From positions 22,301-86,300 of the forward strand of contig NZ_WSTC01000025.1 in the NCBI RefSeq assembly GCF_009789195.1: a stretch of DNA of 64,000 nt, written 5' to 3'. Positions 54,000-62,866 of this stretch are shown here, one piece after another. Source of the stretch: Paenibacillus sp. MMS18-CY102 (GTDB taxonomy: Bacteria; Bacillota; Bacilli; Paenibacillales; Paenibacillaceae). The notes under the pieces were generated by a model, which ran no database searches, was not told the origin of the DNA, and saw only the letters and a program-made list of their open reading frames with translations. How positions within the stretch are numbered: the first letter of the stretch is position 1; each line of letters opens with the position of its first letter. The translations under genes and the position numbers were made by a program.

Positions 54000-54830
54000 A
54001 TGAACATTGTTTCTATTGCGGATAACACCATTGCTTTGCGTAATGGATCGGTGACGTTAGCTTATGCCGATACGCAGCCGGAGGGCGAAGCGGATGCTGC
54101 TGTTGTGCTGCTGCATGGCTTTTGTGGAAGCTCGGCCTATTGGGAGAAAGTGCTTCCGTTGTTAGCGCGCACAAGCAGGCGGATTATCGTTCCTGACATG
54201 CGAGGGCATGGCCGTTCTTCGGCGCCAACGGATGCAGTATATACGATGGAAGAAATTGCAGAAGACGTAGCTGCCCTGATCGAAGGGCTGGCGTTAGGAC
54301 CCGTTCATTTGTTTGGGCATTCGCTTGGCGGATACGCTGCGCTTGCGTTGGCTGAACGGCATCCGGGCAAGCTGCGCTCCTTCGGCATTGTACATTCGAC
54401 AGGGTTCCCAGATACCGATGTTGCCCGCGACAATCGAGACCGTGCCGTTGCATCCATTCGCGATTATGGGATTGGAGCATTCGTCGAGGGGCTTATTCCC
54501 AAATTGTTCGCGGTTCGGGAAGATGGCACCCACGAAGAGCTTGTCCAGCAAGCAATCACGATTGGACGTGGAACGTCAGCTTCAGGGGCAATAGCGGTTT
54601 CTTTAGGAATGAAGGAGCGGCTAGACCGCACTGCAATCCTTGAATCGTCTAGCCAGCCCGTTCTATTGGTGGCAGGCCAGAAGGATGGCGTCATACCACC
54701 GGAGCGGACGTTTTCGACGAACCGTGCAGGCGTGAAGCAGGTGCTGCTTGAGCAAGCAGGCCATATGGGAATGATAGAGACGCCAGAGGAACTTGCTGCT
54801 GCATTGAATGATTTTATAGAACGAAAGTAA
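54000..54830 (+). CDS. Alpha/beta hydrolase
   Basis: A cytoplasmic alpha/beta-hydrolase fold protein of 276 residues. VVLLHGFCGSSAYW (about residues 36-49) gives the oxyanion loop, PDMRGHGRS (about 66-74) the usual glycine-rich turn, GHSLGGYAAL (about 105-114) the nucleophile serine, GQKDGVIPP (about 222-230) the acid and GHMGMIETPE (about 250-259) the histidine. It resembles 3-oxoadipate-lactonase-like and proline-iminopeptidase-like hydrolases; the substrate is unknown. The ATG at 54000 follows AGGAGG. Confidence 0.88.
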   Translation: MNIVSIADNTIALRNGSVTLAYADTQPEGEADAAVVLLHGFCGSSAYWEKVLPLLARTSRRIIVPDMRGHGRSSAPTDAVYTMEEIAEDVAALIEGLALGPVHLFGHSLGGYAALALAERHPGKLRSFGIVHSTGFPDTDVARDNRDRAVASIRDYGIGAFVEGLIPKLFAVREDGTHEELVQQAITIGRGTSASGAIAVSLGMKERLDRTAILESSSQPVLLVAGQKDGVIPPERTFSTNRAGVKQVLLEQAGHMGMIETPEELAAALNDFIERK

Positions 54831-54872
54831 CCGCCTGAACGAGCTTGATATCACTTCATGGGGAGAGATTCT

Positions 54873-55586
54873 ATGCTGCAGCGTGACTACATGATGCGAA
54901 TGATTGCCGGAATGACAGAGGCGTTGGGCCAGATGATGGGGCTACGGCGCCAGCAAAAGCATGAAGAGGCGTTGTCTTTGTCCGGCGACCTGCTCGAGAA
55001 GCTGCTTCGAATTCGGCCGGAGCTTGCCCGGAGGCTGTCGGCTGAAGACTTAATCGACATGCTGGGGCAGCGTGGAACGGCTGATCCTGACGATATTAGA
55101 GCCCTGGGGCTTCTTATGGGAGCAGAAGCAGATACGCTCGAAGAGCTGGGCCGCGAAGCGGAAGCGAACGTGCTCAGGGGCAAAGCGCTGCACATGCATC
55201 TAGCGGCTGAGCTAGAGGAGCAGGCTCATAAGCATGCGCTATCGGAAGAGTTGCTCGCATCTGGGGGAGCCGAGCGTATTATTGGCGAGCATGCCAAGCA
55301 GGAACGTGCAGATGAAGCCGCGCCTTTATTGGCTAAGCTGGCGGGCGTTAGGCTGCCAGCGCGGACTGGGAAGCTAGCGGCAGATGGATATGAGCGGCGG
55401 GGCCGCTATGACAAGGCAGAGGACTTGTGGTACGCCATGCTAGAGGACGGCGATGCGCGAGTGGAAGAAGCGGCGGCTTTTTATGAACGGCTCGAACAAC
55501 GAAGTGATGAACAGCTAATAGCAGGTGGATTGCCGCGCGATGAGGTATTGCTAGGCATTGCTGGGCTTGAACGAATGAAGGAGTGA
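54873..55586 (+). CDS. DUF6483-like helical protein
   Basis: An all-helical protein of 237 residues that opens with MLQRDYMMRMIAGMTEALGQMM, the usual beginning of this Paenibacillus/Clostridia group. TPR-like helices follow (RGRYDKAEDLWYAML, about 175-190). No catalytic motif is seen. GGGGAGAG precedes the ATG at 54873. It lies between a hydrolase and a methyltransferase gene with short gaps and could be in one operon. Function is unknown. Confidence 0.7.
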   Translation: MLQRDYMMRMIAGMTEALGQMMGLRRQQKHEEALSLSGDLLEKLLRIRPELARRLSAEDLIDMLGQRGTADPDDIRALGLLMGAEADTLEELGREAEANVLRGKALHMHLAAELEEQAHKHALSEELLASGGAERIIGEHAKQERADEAAPLLAKLAGVRLPARTGKLAADGYERRGRYDKAEDLWYAMLEDGDARVEEAAAFYERLEQRSDEQLIAGGLPRDEVLLGIAGLERMKE

Positions 55587-55599
55587 AATTGACGTACTT

Positions 55600-56793
55600 A
55601 TGGAACAATGGCGGTTGGATTTCATGCAATGGGTGGATGAAGGGGCTGTGCTGCAGGCGACATTTAGCCAGCTTCGCCGCAAGGACGGCGATGCTCCCTC
55701 ACGAACGACGATCCGGCCGATTCGGCTGAAGGATCAGTTGTATTATCAATTTGAATATCATTATGCCAATAAGGCGACGCATGAGAATGTAGCCGAAGCC
55801 GAAGCGGGCGCACGGATGGCAGATTGGCTTGAAAGCCAATATCGCCAGGCGCTAATTAAGACACGGGACGCAGATTACCAACTGCTCTTCAGCAAGAAGG
55901 GAAAAGCAGCTGTGCTGCGCAAGCCAGCAACAGGAGCCGCCGTGGAAGCAAAGGAACATAATCGCCGCAAAAATCGCGTAATCGCGGAGGGAGCCCCCGC
56001 GCCATTCCTTGTAGAGCTGGGCATTATGACAGCCGAAGGCAAGGTGAAAGATAGCCGGATGGACAAGTATCGGCAAATCAATCGTTTCTTGGAGATGGTT
56101 AGCGACGTATTGCCGCATTTGCCGCAAGATCGCCCGATTACGGTTATTGATTTTGGCTGCGGCAAATCGTATCTAACGTTCGCGCTTTACCATTTGCTTG
56201 CGGTTGAGAAAGGCTATGACCTGAATGTCATCGGCTTGGACCTAAAAGCGGATGTTATCGCCTTCTGCCAGTCGCTAGCAGACAAGCTGGGCTACGATCG
56301 GTTGCGGTTTATGGTTGGCGATATTGCGCAGTATGATGAGTCGGCATCGGCTGACATGGTCGTCACGCTCCATGCATGCGATACAGCGACGGATGCAGCG
56401 CTGGCCAAAGCGGTTGGCTGGGGGGCAAAGGTAATCTTATCGGTGCCTTGCTGCCAGCATGAGTTATTCCGCCAAATCGAGAATGAGGCGCTGAGGCCAT
56501 TGCTCGGGCATGGATTGTTGAAGGAACGGTTCGCGGCACTCGCCACAGATGCGGCGCGTGGTTCTTTGCTGGAATCGGTAGGTTACAAAGTTCAAATGTT
56601 GGAGTTTATTGATCCTGAGCATACGCCCAAAAATTTGCTGATAAGGGCTGTAGCAGCCTCTTCTTCGGAAGCTGCCAGGCTACGTAAATGGGAGGAGTAC
56701 GTTCGCTACCGCGACATGCTGTCAGTTCAGCCTTATCTAGAAAAGGCGCTTGCGGAGCGGCTTCCATTCCCGGAGCGCGCGGGTGAACGATGA
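55600..56793 (+). CDS. SAM-dependent methyltransferase (METTL25-like)
   Basis: A class I methyltransferase. The SAM motif VIDFGCGKSYLTFALYHLL (about residues 183-201) and GLDLKAD (about 212-218) are followed by VTLHACDTATDAAL (about 252-265) and LSVPCCQHEL (about 278-287), the set seen in METTL25/RRG-type proteins. The N-terminal 160 residues are a separate helical or mixed domain. The substrate is probably RNA or protein; unknown here. Its stop overlaps the start of the diguanylate cyclase gene. Confidence 0.82.
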   Translation: MEQWRLDFMQWVDEGAVLQATFSQLRRKDGDAPSRTTIRPIRLKDQLYYQFEYHYANKATHENVAEAEAGARMADWLESQYRQALIKTRDADYQLLFSKKGKAAVLRKPATGAAVEAKEHNRRKNRVIAEGAPAPFLVELGIMTAEGKVKDSRMDKYRQINRFLEMVSDVLPHLPQDRPITVIDFGCGKSYLTFALYHLLAVEKGYDLNVIGLDLKADVIAFCQSLADKLGYDRLRFMVGDIAQYDESASADMVVTLHACDTATDAALAKAVGWGAKVILSVPCCQHELFRQIENEALRPLLGHGLLKERFAALATDAARGSLLESVGYKVQMLEFIDPEHTPKNLLIRAVAASSSEAARLRKWEEYVRYRDMLSVQPYLEKALAERLPFPERAGER

Positions 56794-58595
56794 TGTATGG
56801 CATCTGGATTGAATTCATTGATTATTTAATCCTGTTGTCGTTGTTCATCCTCGTATTCATCCGCGGGTCGTTTACCGCACTGCATCGCATTTATTTGCTG
56901 TTCCATTTGTTTATGCTGAATTGGCCGCTTGGACAGACGGTGCTCTATATGGCGGAAACAGCAGAGTATCGGCATTACATTTTGAAAATCATGTACATTT
57001 GCCTCTCCGTGCTTGGGTTTGGGTGGTATGTGTTTTCTGTGTTTTTAACGGGGCGTTCTTATATTCTGTCCAAGAAGCACCTGTTTCTGGCAGCGCTTCC
57101 GTCCTTATCGACTGCTGCAATTATTGTATGGAACCCGAATGGGTTGTTCGTAAAGGGGACAGGCGCGCGCCTGATGGAGTCGCAGTATGGGCCGCTGTTC
57201 TGGCTGCTCGTCGTCGTGCTGCTTGGTTATATGGCACGGGCGATTCAAATGATGCTTCGAACACTGCGCGATCCAGAAAGTACTCCACATTTGCGCAAAC
57301 AGGTGCAAATGGCACAACGCGGATTAATTCTATTCGTTATGTTCGGGCTTGCCGATATTACAGTTAACGTTATTTTCCGATCAAGTGGCATGGTTATTCC
57401 TGGGCTGCTGTCGATGGGGATGACGCTTAGCGGGCTTTATTTTGTTATTGCGATTCAGCGTAATCGATTGTTCGATTTGGTGGAAATTGCCCAACAGGAC
57501 GTTATTAACTCCATGACGACGGGCATTGTCGTGATGAACGATGAAGGCATCGTCGCTGACATTAACCGTGCAATGCGGCCAATCGTGCCATTTAGGGTCG
57601 GAGACCGGTTTGATATGCGAGCGATGCTGCGCTCGATGCGGGCTGTTGCTGAGCAGACGGAGCTATTCATTGAATGGCATGAAGCAAAGGCGCAAGAACG
57701 GCTTGAAATCGAAGTGCTAGTCCCTGCCTCTGGGCAAGCTAAACGCCATGTCGTGATTGTATCTGCGCCAATTGAGGCGAAGAAGCACCAATCGACGGGA
57801 CGCGTAATTACAGTCCAAGATGTAACCGATTACCGAATGTTGTTAGAAGCGACGAGAAGGCAGAATGAGACGTTGCAGACACAAAATAAAGAATTGCTAA
57901 TGATGCAAGAGGAGCTGTCTGCTGCGAATCGCAAGCTGGAGCGCATGGCGGTGACGGATGGGTTAACGGGCTGCTTTAACCGCAGATATTTGATGGGCAA
58001 GATCGAGAGCGAATTGCCGAAACTAGCTGCGAATCAATCCTCCTTTGCGATCATGCTATTCGATATTGACTTGTTCAAAAAGGTGAATGATACATTCGGG
58101 CATTTGGCTGGCGATGCGGTACTTGTCCGTACGGCCCAGAAAATTCAGCAGTTGATCGGGCCTAATGACGTGCTCGCCCGATACGGGGGAGAGGAATTTA
58201 CCGTCTTCATGCCCCATATTACAAGTGAACATGCGATTGCCATGGCGGAACGGATCCGGCACGAAATTGAACGAAATGAAGTGATCGTTAGCGAGCGCCA
58301 CCTTGTGGGATCCGACAGCGATCAGATCAAGGAAAACGTTGATCCGCAATCTACAGCGGCTATAGGGGAATCGGCGTCGCCGCCGCTTGCGCTTCTGCAA
58401 GGGATGAAACTATCCGTTACAGTGAGCCTCGGGGTTGTAGTCGAGCGCAAGCTGAATCCTTCAAGGATGAAGGAGCCTGCAAACTACTTGCGCCAGTTGA
58501 TGGCGGTTGCCGATAAATCGCTTTATGAAGCGAAAAACGCCGGTCGAAACCAAGTGGTATGCAGCGAAGTGAAGTGGGAGAACCTCGAGCCATAA
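56790..58595 (+). CDS. Membrane-bound diguanylate cyclase (7TM-PAS-GGDEF)
   Basis: Makes c-di-GMP from two GTP. About seven N-terminal membrane helices (residues 1-225) form a histidine-kinase-type sensory region. A PAS-like segment follows (about 235-350, TGIVVMNDEGIVADINRAM), then a coiled coil (352-395) and a GGDEF domain with the intact active site GGEEF (466-470) and FDIDLFKKVNDTFGH. The inhibitory-site arginine of RxxD is replaced: GPND occupies the RxxD position, so product inhibition is probably lost. An insertion of about 40 residues (about 505-545) lies before the final SVTVSLGV strand. It overlaps the methyltransferase gene by 4 bp. Confidence 0.92.
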   Translation: MMYGIWIEFIDYLILLSLFILVFIRGSFTALHRIYLLFHLFMLNWPLGQTVLYMAETAEYRHYILKIMYICLSVLGFGWYVFSVFLTGRSYILSKKHLFLAALPSLSTAAIIVWNPNGLFVKGTGARLMESQYGPLFWLLVVVLLGYMARAIQMMLRTLRDPESTPHLRKQVQMAQRGLILFVMFGLADITVNVIFRSSGMVIPGLLSMGMTLSGLYFVIAIQRNRLFDLVEIAQQDVINSMTTGIVVMNDEGIVADINRAMRPIVPFRVGDRFDMRAMLRSMRAVAEQTELFIEWHEAKAQERLEIEVLVPASGQAKRHVVIVSAPIEAKKHQSTGRVITVQDVTDYRMLLEATRRQNETLQTQNKELLMMQEELSAANRKLERMAVTDGLTGCFNRRYLMGKIESELPKLAANQSSFAIMLFDIDLFKKVNDTFGHLAGDAVLVRTAQKIQQLIGPNDVLARYGGEEFTVFMPHITSEHAIAMAERIRHEIERNEVIVSERHLVGSDSDQIKENVDPQSTAAIGESASPPLALLQGMKLSVTVSLGVVVERKLNPSRMKEPANYLRQLMAVADKSLYEAKNAGRNQVVCSEVKWENLEP

Positions 58596-58704
58596 GAAGC
58601 TCAAAATCCGCATAACAGATAGCGTAGTCAGTAACTAGCTAGTCATGGTACAATCATTAATGCAATCAATTATTTTGCTGCAACTAAAGGCGGGAAATAC
58701 GTAA

Positions 58705-59787
58705 ATGAGAAAGATAAGCATCCAGCAGATTAAGCCTGGCAACAAGCTGGCCAAGCCCGTCTTACAAGAGAATGGGAACGTCCTCCTCGGTGCAGGTGTC
58801 GAGTTGAACGAACGGTTTATTGAACGGCTGCGATCGCTTGGCATAGATATGCTGTTTGTGGAGGACGAATTCACCGAAGACCTCGAACCGCCAGAGGCGA
58901 TTCGGGAAGCAACAAGACAGAAAGCGGTCAATGCGATTTACCAGACGACAGCGAATTTGAAGGACCAGACGTTCATGCGCGGGCGCACGGTTGCTCCAGA
59001 GATGGGGCGTACCCTGAAGCAAGTATTCGGTGAAATTATGAATGATGTCATTGTGCGCGACGACGTTATGGTCAACCTGACGAATATTCATGTGACGGAT
59101 GCTTATTTGTACCAGCATGCGGTTAACGTTGCGATATTGTCGGGCATTATTGGCATCGCTAAGGGCTTTAACCGCCAGCAGCTAGAGGAGCTTGGCATTG
59201 GGGCATTGCTGTTCGATATCGGCATGACGAAAGTGCCGGTTGAGTTGATTAATAAGGACGGCCCATTAACGCCAGCAGAGAAAGCTTTGGTGGAGCGCCA
59301 CACGACCGAAGGATTCGATATTTTGCGCAAGCAGCATGATATTTCATTGCTATCTGCCCATTGCGCGCTTCAGCACCATGAACGTTTCGACGGTTCTGGT
59401 TATCCGCGTGGCTTGAAGCAAGATGAGATTCATCTGTATGCCCAGATCGTCGGGATTGCTGATGTGTATGACGCGTTGACATCGCCAAGGCCGCATCGGA
59501 AGCGGCATACGCCTTCGGAAGCGATTGAATTTTTGTTCGCCTCCGGCAGTACGTATTTTGACTATGAGCTCGTTAAGCTGTTCTGCAAGCATATTTCGGT
59601 TTATCCAGTTGCGACAACGGTACTGCTTAATACGGGGCAGATTGCGGTCGTATCGGCGAACAATTCGCTTGCGGTACATCGCCCAACTGTACGAATAGTT
59701 GAAGAAGCAGATGGCAGCAGGCCCTCGAGTGTGTATGAGATTGACCTGAAGAATGAAGTAAGCATTCTCATTGTGAAGGAACTGTAA
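58705..59787 (+). CDS. HD-GYP domain protein with altered HD motif
   Basis: HD-GYP proteins normally hydrolyse c-di-GMP. An N-terminal DUF3391-like region (residues 1-60) precedes the HD-GYP domain (about 125-300). The first histidine (YQHAVNV), the ERHTTEGFDIL histidine, QHHERFDGSGYPRGL (the GYP signature) and IVGIADVYDAL are present. However, the HD pair reads F170-D171 (LLFDIG), so one metal ligand is missing. It may be weakly active, use another ligand, or act as a c-di-GMP sensor. A c-di-GMP riboswitch lies 23 bp after its stop. Confidence 0.85.
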   Translation: MRKISIQQIKPGNKLAKPVLQENGNVLLGAGVELNERFIERLRSLGIDMLFVEDEFTEDLEPPEAIREATRQKAVNAIYQTTANLKDQTFMRGRTVAPEMGRTLKQVFGEIMNDVIVRDDVMVNLTNIHVTDAYLYQHAVNVAILSGIIGIAKGFNRQQLEELGIGALLFDIGMTKVPVELINKDGPLTPAEKALVERHTTEGFDILRKQHDISLLSAHCALQHHERFDGSGYPRGLKQDEIHLYAQIVGIADVYDALTSPRPHRKRHTPSEAIEFLFASGSTYFDYELVKLFCKHISVYPVATTVLLNTGQIAVVSANNSLAVHRPTVRIVEEADGSRPSSVYEIDLKNEVSILIVKEL

Positions 59788-59809
59788 TTCAATTGAATAG
59801 CAATCACGA

Positions 59810-59911
59810 TCGAACGATAATGGCAAACTTGCTGAAAGGCAAGGACGCAAAGCTATAGGGCCTAATAGCCGTCAAGGACGGAATATTTGGCAGCCTGGTT
59901 ACCGAATTCGC
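59810..59911 (+). ncRNA. Cyclic di-GMP-I (GEMM) riboswitch
   Basis: The conserved GEMM-I elements occur in order: GGCAAAC (59822-59828), a P2 hairpin CTTGC-TGAAAG-GCAAG with a GAAA-type loop, GGACGCAAAGC (59842-59852), GGGCCTAA (59858-59865), the P3 arm AGCCGTC...GACGG, and GGCAGCCTGGTTACCG (59889-59904). CGAA (59811-59814) and TTCG (59907-59910) close P1. It lies between the HD-GYP-like gene and the PilZ gene, in the right orientation to control the latter. Confidence 0.94.
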
Positions 59912-59999
59912 TTCCTTGCCTAAGCTTGGAGCGGCTTCTTAAATGATGCGGCTTTTTTTCTTTTTTCTGGGCCAGCTAACAAGGGGGGTGCGTGCTGAT

Positions 60000-60782
60000 T
60001 TGTCGACCAAAGAGATGATCTCGCCGAAAGCGCTTGTTCATAGCCGGACAGTTGTGGAGAAGCATGATTACGTAACGACGGGAATTTCGATATACGTTGA
60101 GGGGGATTTGCTAGGAATCGAACTTAATGAGTATAAACGGTTTGAGTTAGGCGATTCGGTTCAAATGACGTTTTATTCGCCGGCTGGCATTCATCGGCTG
60201 CAGTCTACCATTATTGGCAAGGATGAAGGGTCGATTGCGGTTATTTTTCCGCCTCGTGCCTTTCAATTTGTGGAGAAGCGTGAGAGTCCGCGGGTTGATG
60301 TGACAGCGACAGGCAATCTTCGATTGCAGCAGGAGGGAGCCGAGCAGATTACGTTGGCGGAGGAACGGCCGCAATGGAACCATGCCATGTCGCCGGACGA
60401 GCTCGATGATGATGAACTGCTCGCGCATCTGCATGAGCTGAACGGGGAGCATGACAAACGGTCAGACAAATTACAAATCGCGCTCCGCAATATTAGTTTA
60501 TCGGGTGTTGGCTTTGTTTTGGAGCAATCCTCCGAGCGCTTATCTGTCGGCGACACGCTGGAAGCTGAATTGCAGGTTGGCCTAGATGGGGCGATCAACT
60601 GCGATCTTATCATTGTAAGGCGAGAGCTGCAGGAGGATGGCTTTTATTATGGTGCCCGATTAGATAGTGTAGGCGAGAAGCAGCGCCGGGCGCTTCGTGC
60701 GTTCATTTTGCGCGAGCAGGTGGGCCTGTTCTACCATAATCGAAATAAGCAAAATAAAAACAAAAGCCGCTCAAATGGTTGA
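60000..60782 (+). CDS. PilZ domain protein (YcgR-like c-di-GMP receptor)
   Basis: An N-terminal YcgR-like beta domain (about residues 20-90, with GDSVQMTFYSPAG) is followed by a PilZ domain. The c-di-GMP motifs RESPR (RxxxR type) and NISLSGVGF ((D/N)xSxxG) are seen, separated by an acidic insertion of about 50 residues (SPDELDDDELLAHLHELNGEHD). The start is unclear. The open frame extends to an ATG at 59943 but would begin with a Phe-rich run encoded by a T tract, which looks like leader RNA. TTG at 60000 has AAGGGGGG 11 bp upstream; an ATG at 60015 is another option. Expression is probably set by the upstream c-di-GMP-I riboswitch. Confidence 0.85.
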   Translation: MSTKEMISPKALVHSRTVVEKHDYVTTGISIYVEGDLLGIELNEYKRFELGDSVQMTFYSPAGIHRLQSTIIGKDEGSIAVIFPPRAFQFVEKRESPRVDVTATGNLRLQQEGAEQITLAEERPQWNHAMSPDELDDDELLAHLHELNGEHDKRSDKLQIALRNISLSGVGFVLEQSSERLSVGDTLEAELQVGLDGAINCDLIIVRRELQEDGFYYGARLDSVGEKQRRALRAFILREQVGLFYHNRNKQNKNKSRSNG

Positions 60783-60792
60783 GCGGCTTTTG
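60761..60792. terminator. Bidirectional terminator after the PilZ gene
   Basis: Perfect 14-base arms CAAAAGCCGCTCAA (60761-60774) and TTGAGCGGCTTTTG (60779-60792). The PilZ stop codon lies within the second arm; an A-rich run precedes the hairpin, giving T residues for the convergent ABC operon. Confidence 0.9.
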
Positions 60793-60822
60793 TTGTAGCG
60801 CCTGCTTGCCTAACCTGAGTAA

Positions 60823-62067
60823 CTATAGATCGCGGCGGAGTGCACGAAGCACATCAATTCCAGTAGCCCGCGCTGCAGGGCGCAGGCCGGATAGGATGGC
60901 CACGCCAGCACTGATCAGAATGCTAAGCGCCGTTAATGTCCATGGAATGTAAGAGAAGACGAAGCCTTCGGGTACATTGGAGTCGAGCGATGCTTTCACG
61001 ATCGGAGGCACGATTATATTGACCAATGTGCTTAGCACGTAGGCGACAGCGGTGCCGATGATGGCGCCGAATACGCCGATTCCAAAGCTCTCGAGCAGGA
61101 ATACGCTGCGAATGGTTTTCGGATGCGCCCCGATCGCTTTCATGATGCCAATATCCGGTGCGCGCTCAGTGACAGCCATCGTCATTGTGTTGTAGATGCC
61201 AATTGAAGCAATGAGCACGGCGATCGTTCCAACGAAGATAAGCCCGATTTTCATAATTAAGAAGACGACATCCATCTGCTTCAGCTCATCTGCAACCGAG
61301 TAGACGAGAAATTGCTCCGCGCGAAGCGCTTTGGACACCTTCGTTACCTTATTCGCAGAGGTTGCGTAGACCGACACCTCAGAAGGCTCAAGGCCCGAGA
61401 GAAGCTGAGCAGACTGGAGGGCTGATAGGTCGGCTATGAAGGACGAGTCATTCATATATTCGCGAGCCGGCTTCTCAAGCACGCCGACGATTTTCATCTC
61501 GTGAATCTCAGTCTTATCAGGGCTCTTGCCATCTGGGGATGGCAACGTGAGCGTGGCCGAAACGGCCGTGTTGACTAGTGTGCCTGTATAGGGCTGGCCG
61601 TCTTTCGTTTTCAGTTGGCTGGCAAAATGATAGCCGACGACGGCCTCATCCGGTGCTTGAGGCAATCGCCCCTCGGATAAAGGCAAGCCTGATTTGGACT
61701 CTTCCGCCATATCTGCTACTCGAATCATGCCGTCTGCACTGTAACCGCCTTTAAGCTCCCAATGGCCGATCAACCCATACCTCACTGTAACGGCTTTCAC
61801 ATAGTCAGGCTTACGCAAAACATTAATGTCCTCGGTTGTGATCGCCCGGTTCCCGTCGCCAGCCCCTCTGCCAGCCACCTCGATCTGGGTTACTTTTCGC
61901 CCGTGAAGGGCATCCTCCACGATGCTTTTTTGTAATCCGAATGCAACGGAAGCAATCATGATAAGGAACGTACAGCCCATTGCCGTCGCGAGGACAGTCA
62001 TCGCAATACGCGATTTGTTTTTGCCCATATTTTGCCGGACAAACCGAATTCGGTCTTTCGCTTTCAT
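60823..62067 (-). CDS. MacB/FtsX-type ABC transporter permease
   Basis: A type VII ABC permease of 414 residues. One N-terminal membrane helix (about 20-45), a large extracytoplasmic domain (about 50-265) and three C-terminal helices follow, with GTIAVLIASIGIYNTMTMAVTER and the coupling motif GIMKAIGAHPKTI (about 297-315). It ends with AARATGIDVLRALR, typical of the family. Such transporters act by mechanotransmission to export peptides or lipoproteins or to regulate the envelope. It overlaps the ATPase gene by 1 bp. No membrane-fusion partner is in the window. Confidence 0.9.
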   Translation of the reverse strand: MKAKDRIRFVRQNMGKNKSRIAMTVLATAMGCTFLIMIASVAFGLQKSIVEDALHGRKVTQIEVAGRGAGDGNRAITTEDINVLRKPDYVKAVTVRYGLIGHWELKGGYSADGMIRVADMAEESKSGLPLSEGRLPQAPDEAVVGYHFASQLKTKDGQPYTGTLVNTAVSATLTLPSPDGKSPDKTEIHEMKIVGVLEKPAREYMNDSSFIADLSALQSAQLLSGLEPSEVSVYATSANKVTKVSKALRAEQFLVYSVADELKQMDVVFLIMKIGLIFVGTIAVLIASIGIYNTMTMAVTERAPDIGIMKAIGAHPKTIRSVFLLESFGIGVFGAIIGTAVAYVLSTLVNIIVPPIVKASLDSNVPEGFVFSYIPWTLTALSILISAGVAILSGLRPAARATGIDVLRALRRDL

Positions 62068-62801
62068 TACAAAGCCACCTCCGAGCCGGGCGCAGGCGAA
62101 CCTTGTTGCTGCCGCGTGTTGATCGTTTCAGCCAAAAGCCCATCTTCCATGCGAACAGTACGATGCCCGATTGAAGCGACATGCTCGTCATGCGTAATGA
62201 TCAGGAACGTAATGCGTTCCTCTGCGTTTAGCTGTTGGAGCGTTGTGAGAAACTGCCGTTCGTTCTCCGAATCCAAACTGCCTGTCGGTTCGTCTGCGAA
62301 GACGATGCTTGGCCGAAGCGCCAGCGCACGGGCGATGCCAACACGCTGCTGCTGTCCGCCTGATAGTTCGCCAGGATAGTGCTGTGCGTAATCGGTGAGC
62401 CCGAAACGTTCGAACAACTGCATAGTACGTTGATGTCGTTCTGCCTCGCTGACGCCTTCCAATACGAGAGGGAGCTCGGCATTCTCGAATGCTGTCATGC
62501 TCGGAATCAGCTGGAAGCTTTGGAATACAACGCCGATCCGTGATCTCCGAAAATCAGCCCACTCGCCTTCGTTGAACCTCGACGTGTCTTGCCCGTCAAT
62601 AATAACGCGGCCCTCCGTCGGCCGAATGAATCCGCAAGCTGCGTGCAGCAGCGTTGATTTGCCAGAGCCGCTTCGCCCGACCAGCGTGACGATCTCCCCT
62701 GCATTTACATGCAAATTAATCCCCTTCAGAACTGGAACGGTCCGTTCGCCTCCCTTTTTGCCCAGCTGGTACACGTGGGAGATTTGTTCTAATCGAATCA
62801 T
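62067..62801 (-). CDS. ABC transporter ATP-binding protein (LolD/MacB type)
   Basis: ATPase of the exporter formed with the downstream permease. Walker A GRSGSGKST (about residues 42-50), Q-loop VVFQSFQLIP, signature LSGGQQQRVGIARAL (about 142-156), Walker B IVFADEPTGSLDS (about 163-175) and the H-loop ITHDEH are intact. Length 244 is typical. First gene of a two-gene minus-strand operon that runs towards the PilZ gene. Confidence 0.94.
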   Translation of the reverse strand: MIRLEQISHVYQLGKKGGERTVPVLKGINLHVNAGEIVTLVGRSGSGKSTLLHAACGFIRPTEGRVIIDGQDTSRFNEGEWADFRRSRIGVVFQSFQLIPSMTAFENAELPLVLEGVSEAERHQRTMQLFERFGLTDYAQHYPGELSGGQQQRVGIARALALRPSIVFADEPTGSLDSENERQFLTTLQQLNAEERITFLIITHDEHVASIGHRTVRMEDGLLAETINTRQQQGSPAPGSEVAL

Positions 62802-62866
62802 TTTAAGTAGGCCTCCTATTTCCGTTCAATTGTTGATAGTAACGAGCTGGAGGGAAAGAAAGTTTC

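Noticed and set aside
59941..59968. Classical intrinsic terminator as riboswitch output
   Set aside because: T runs are present, but no stable hairpin directly precedes them; the nearest stem ends about 18 bases upstream.
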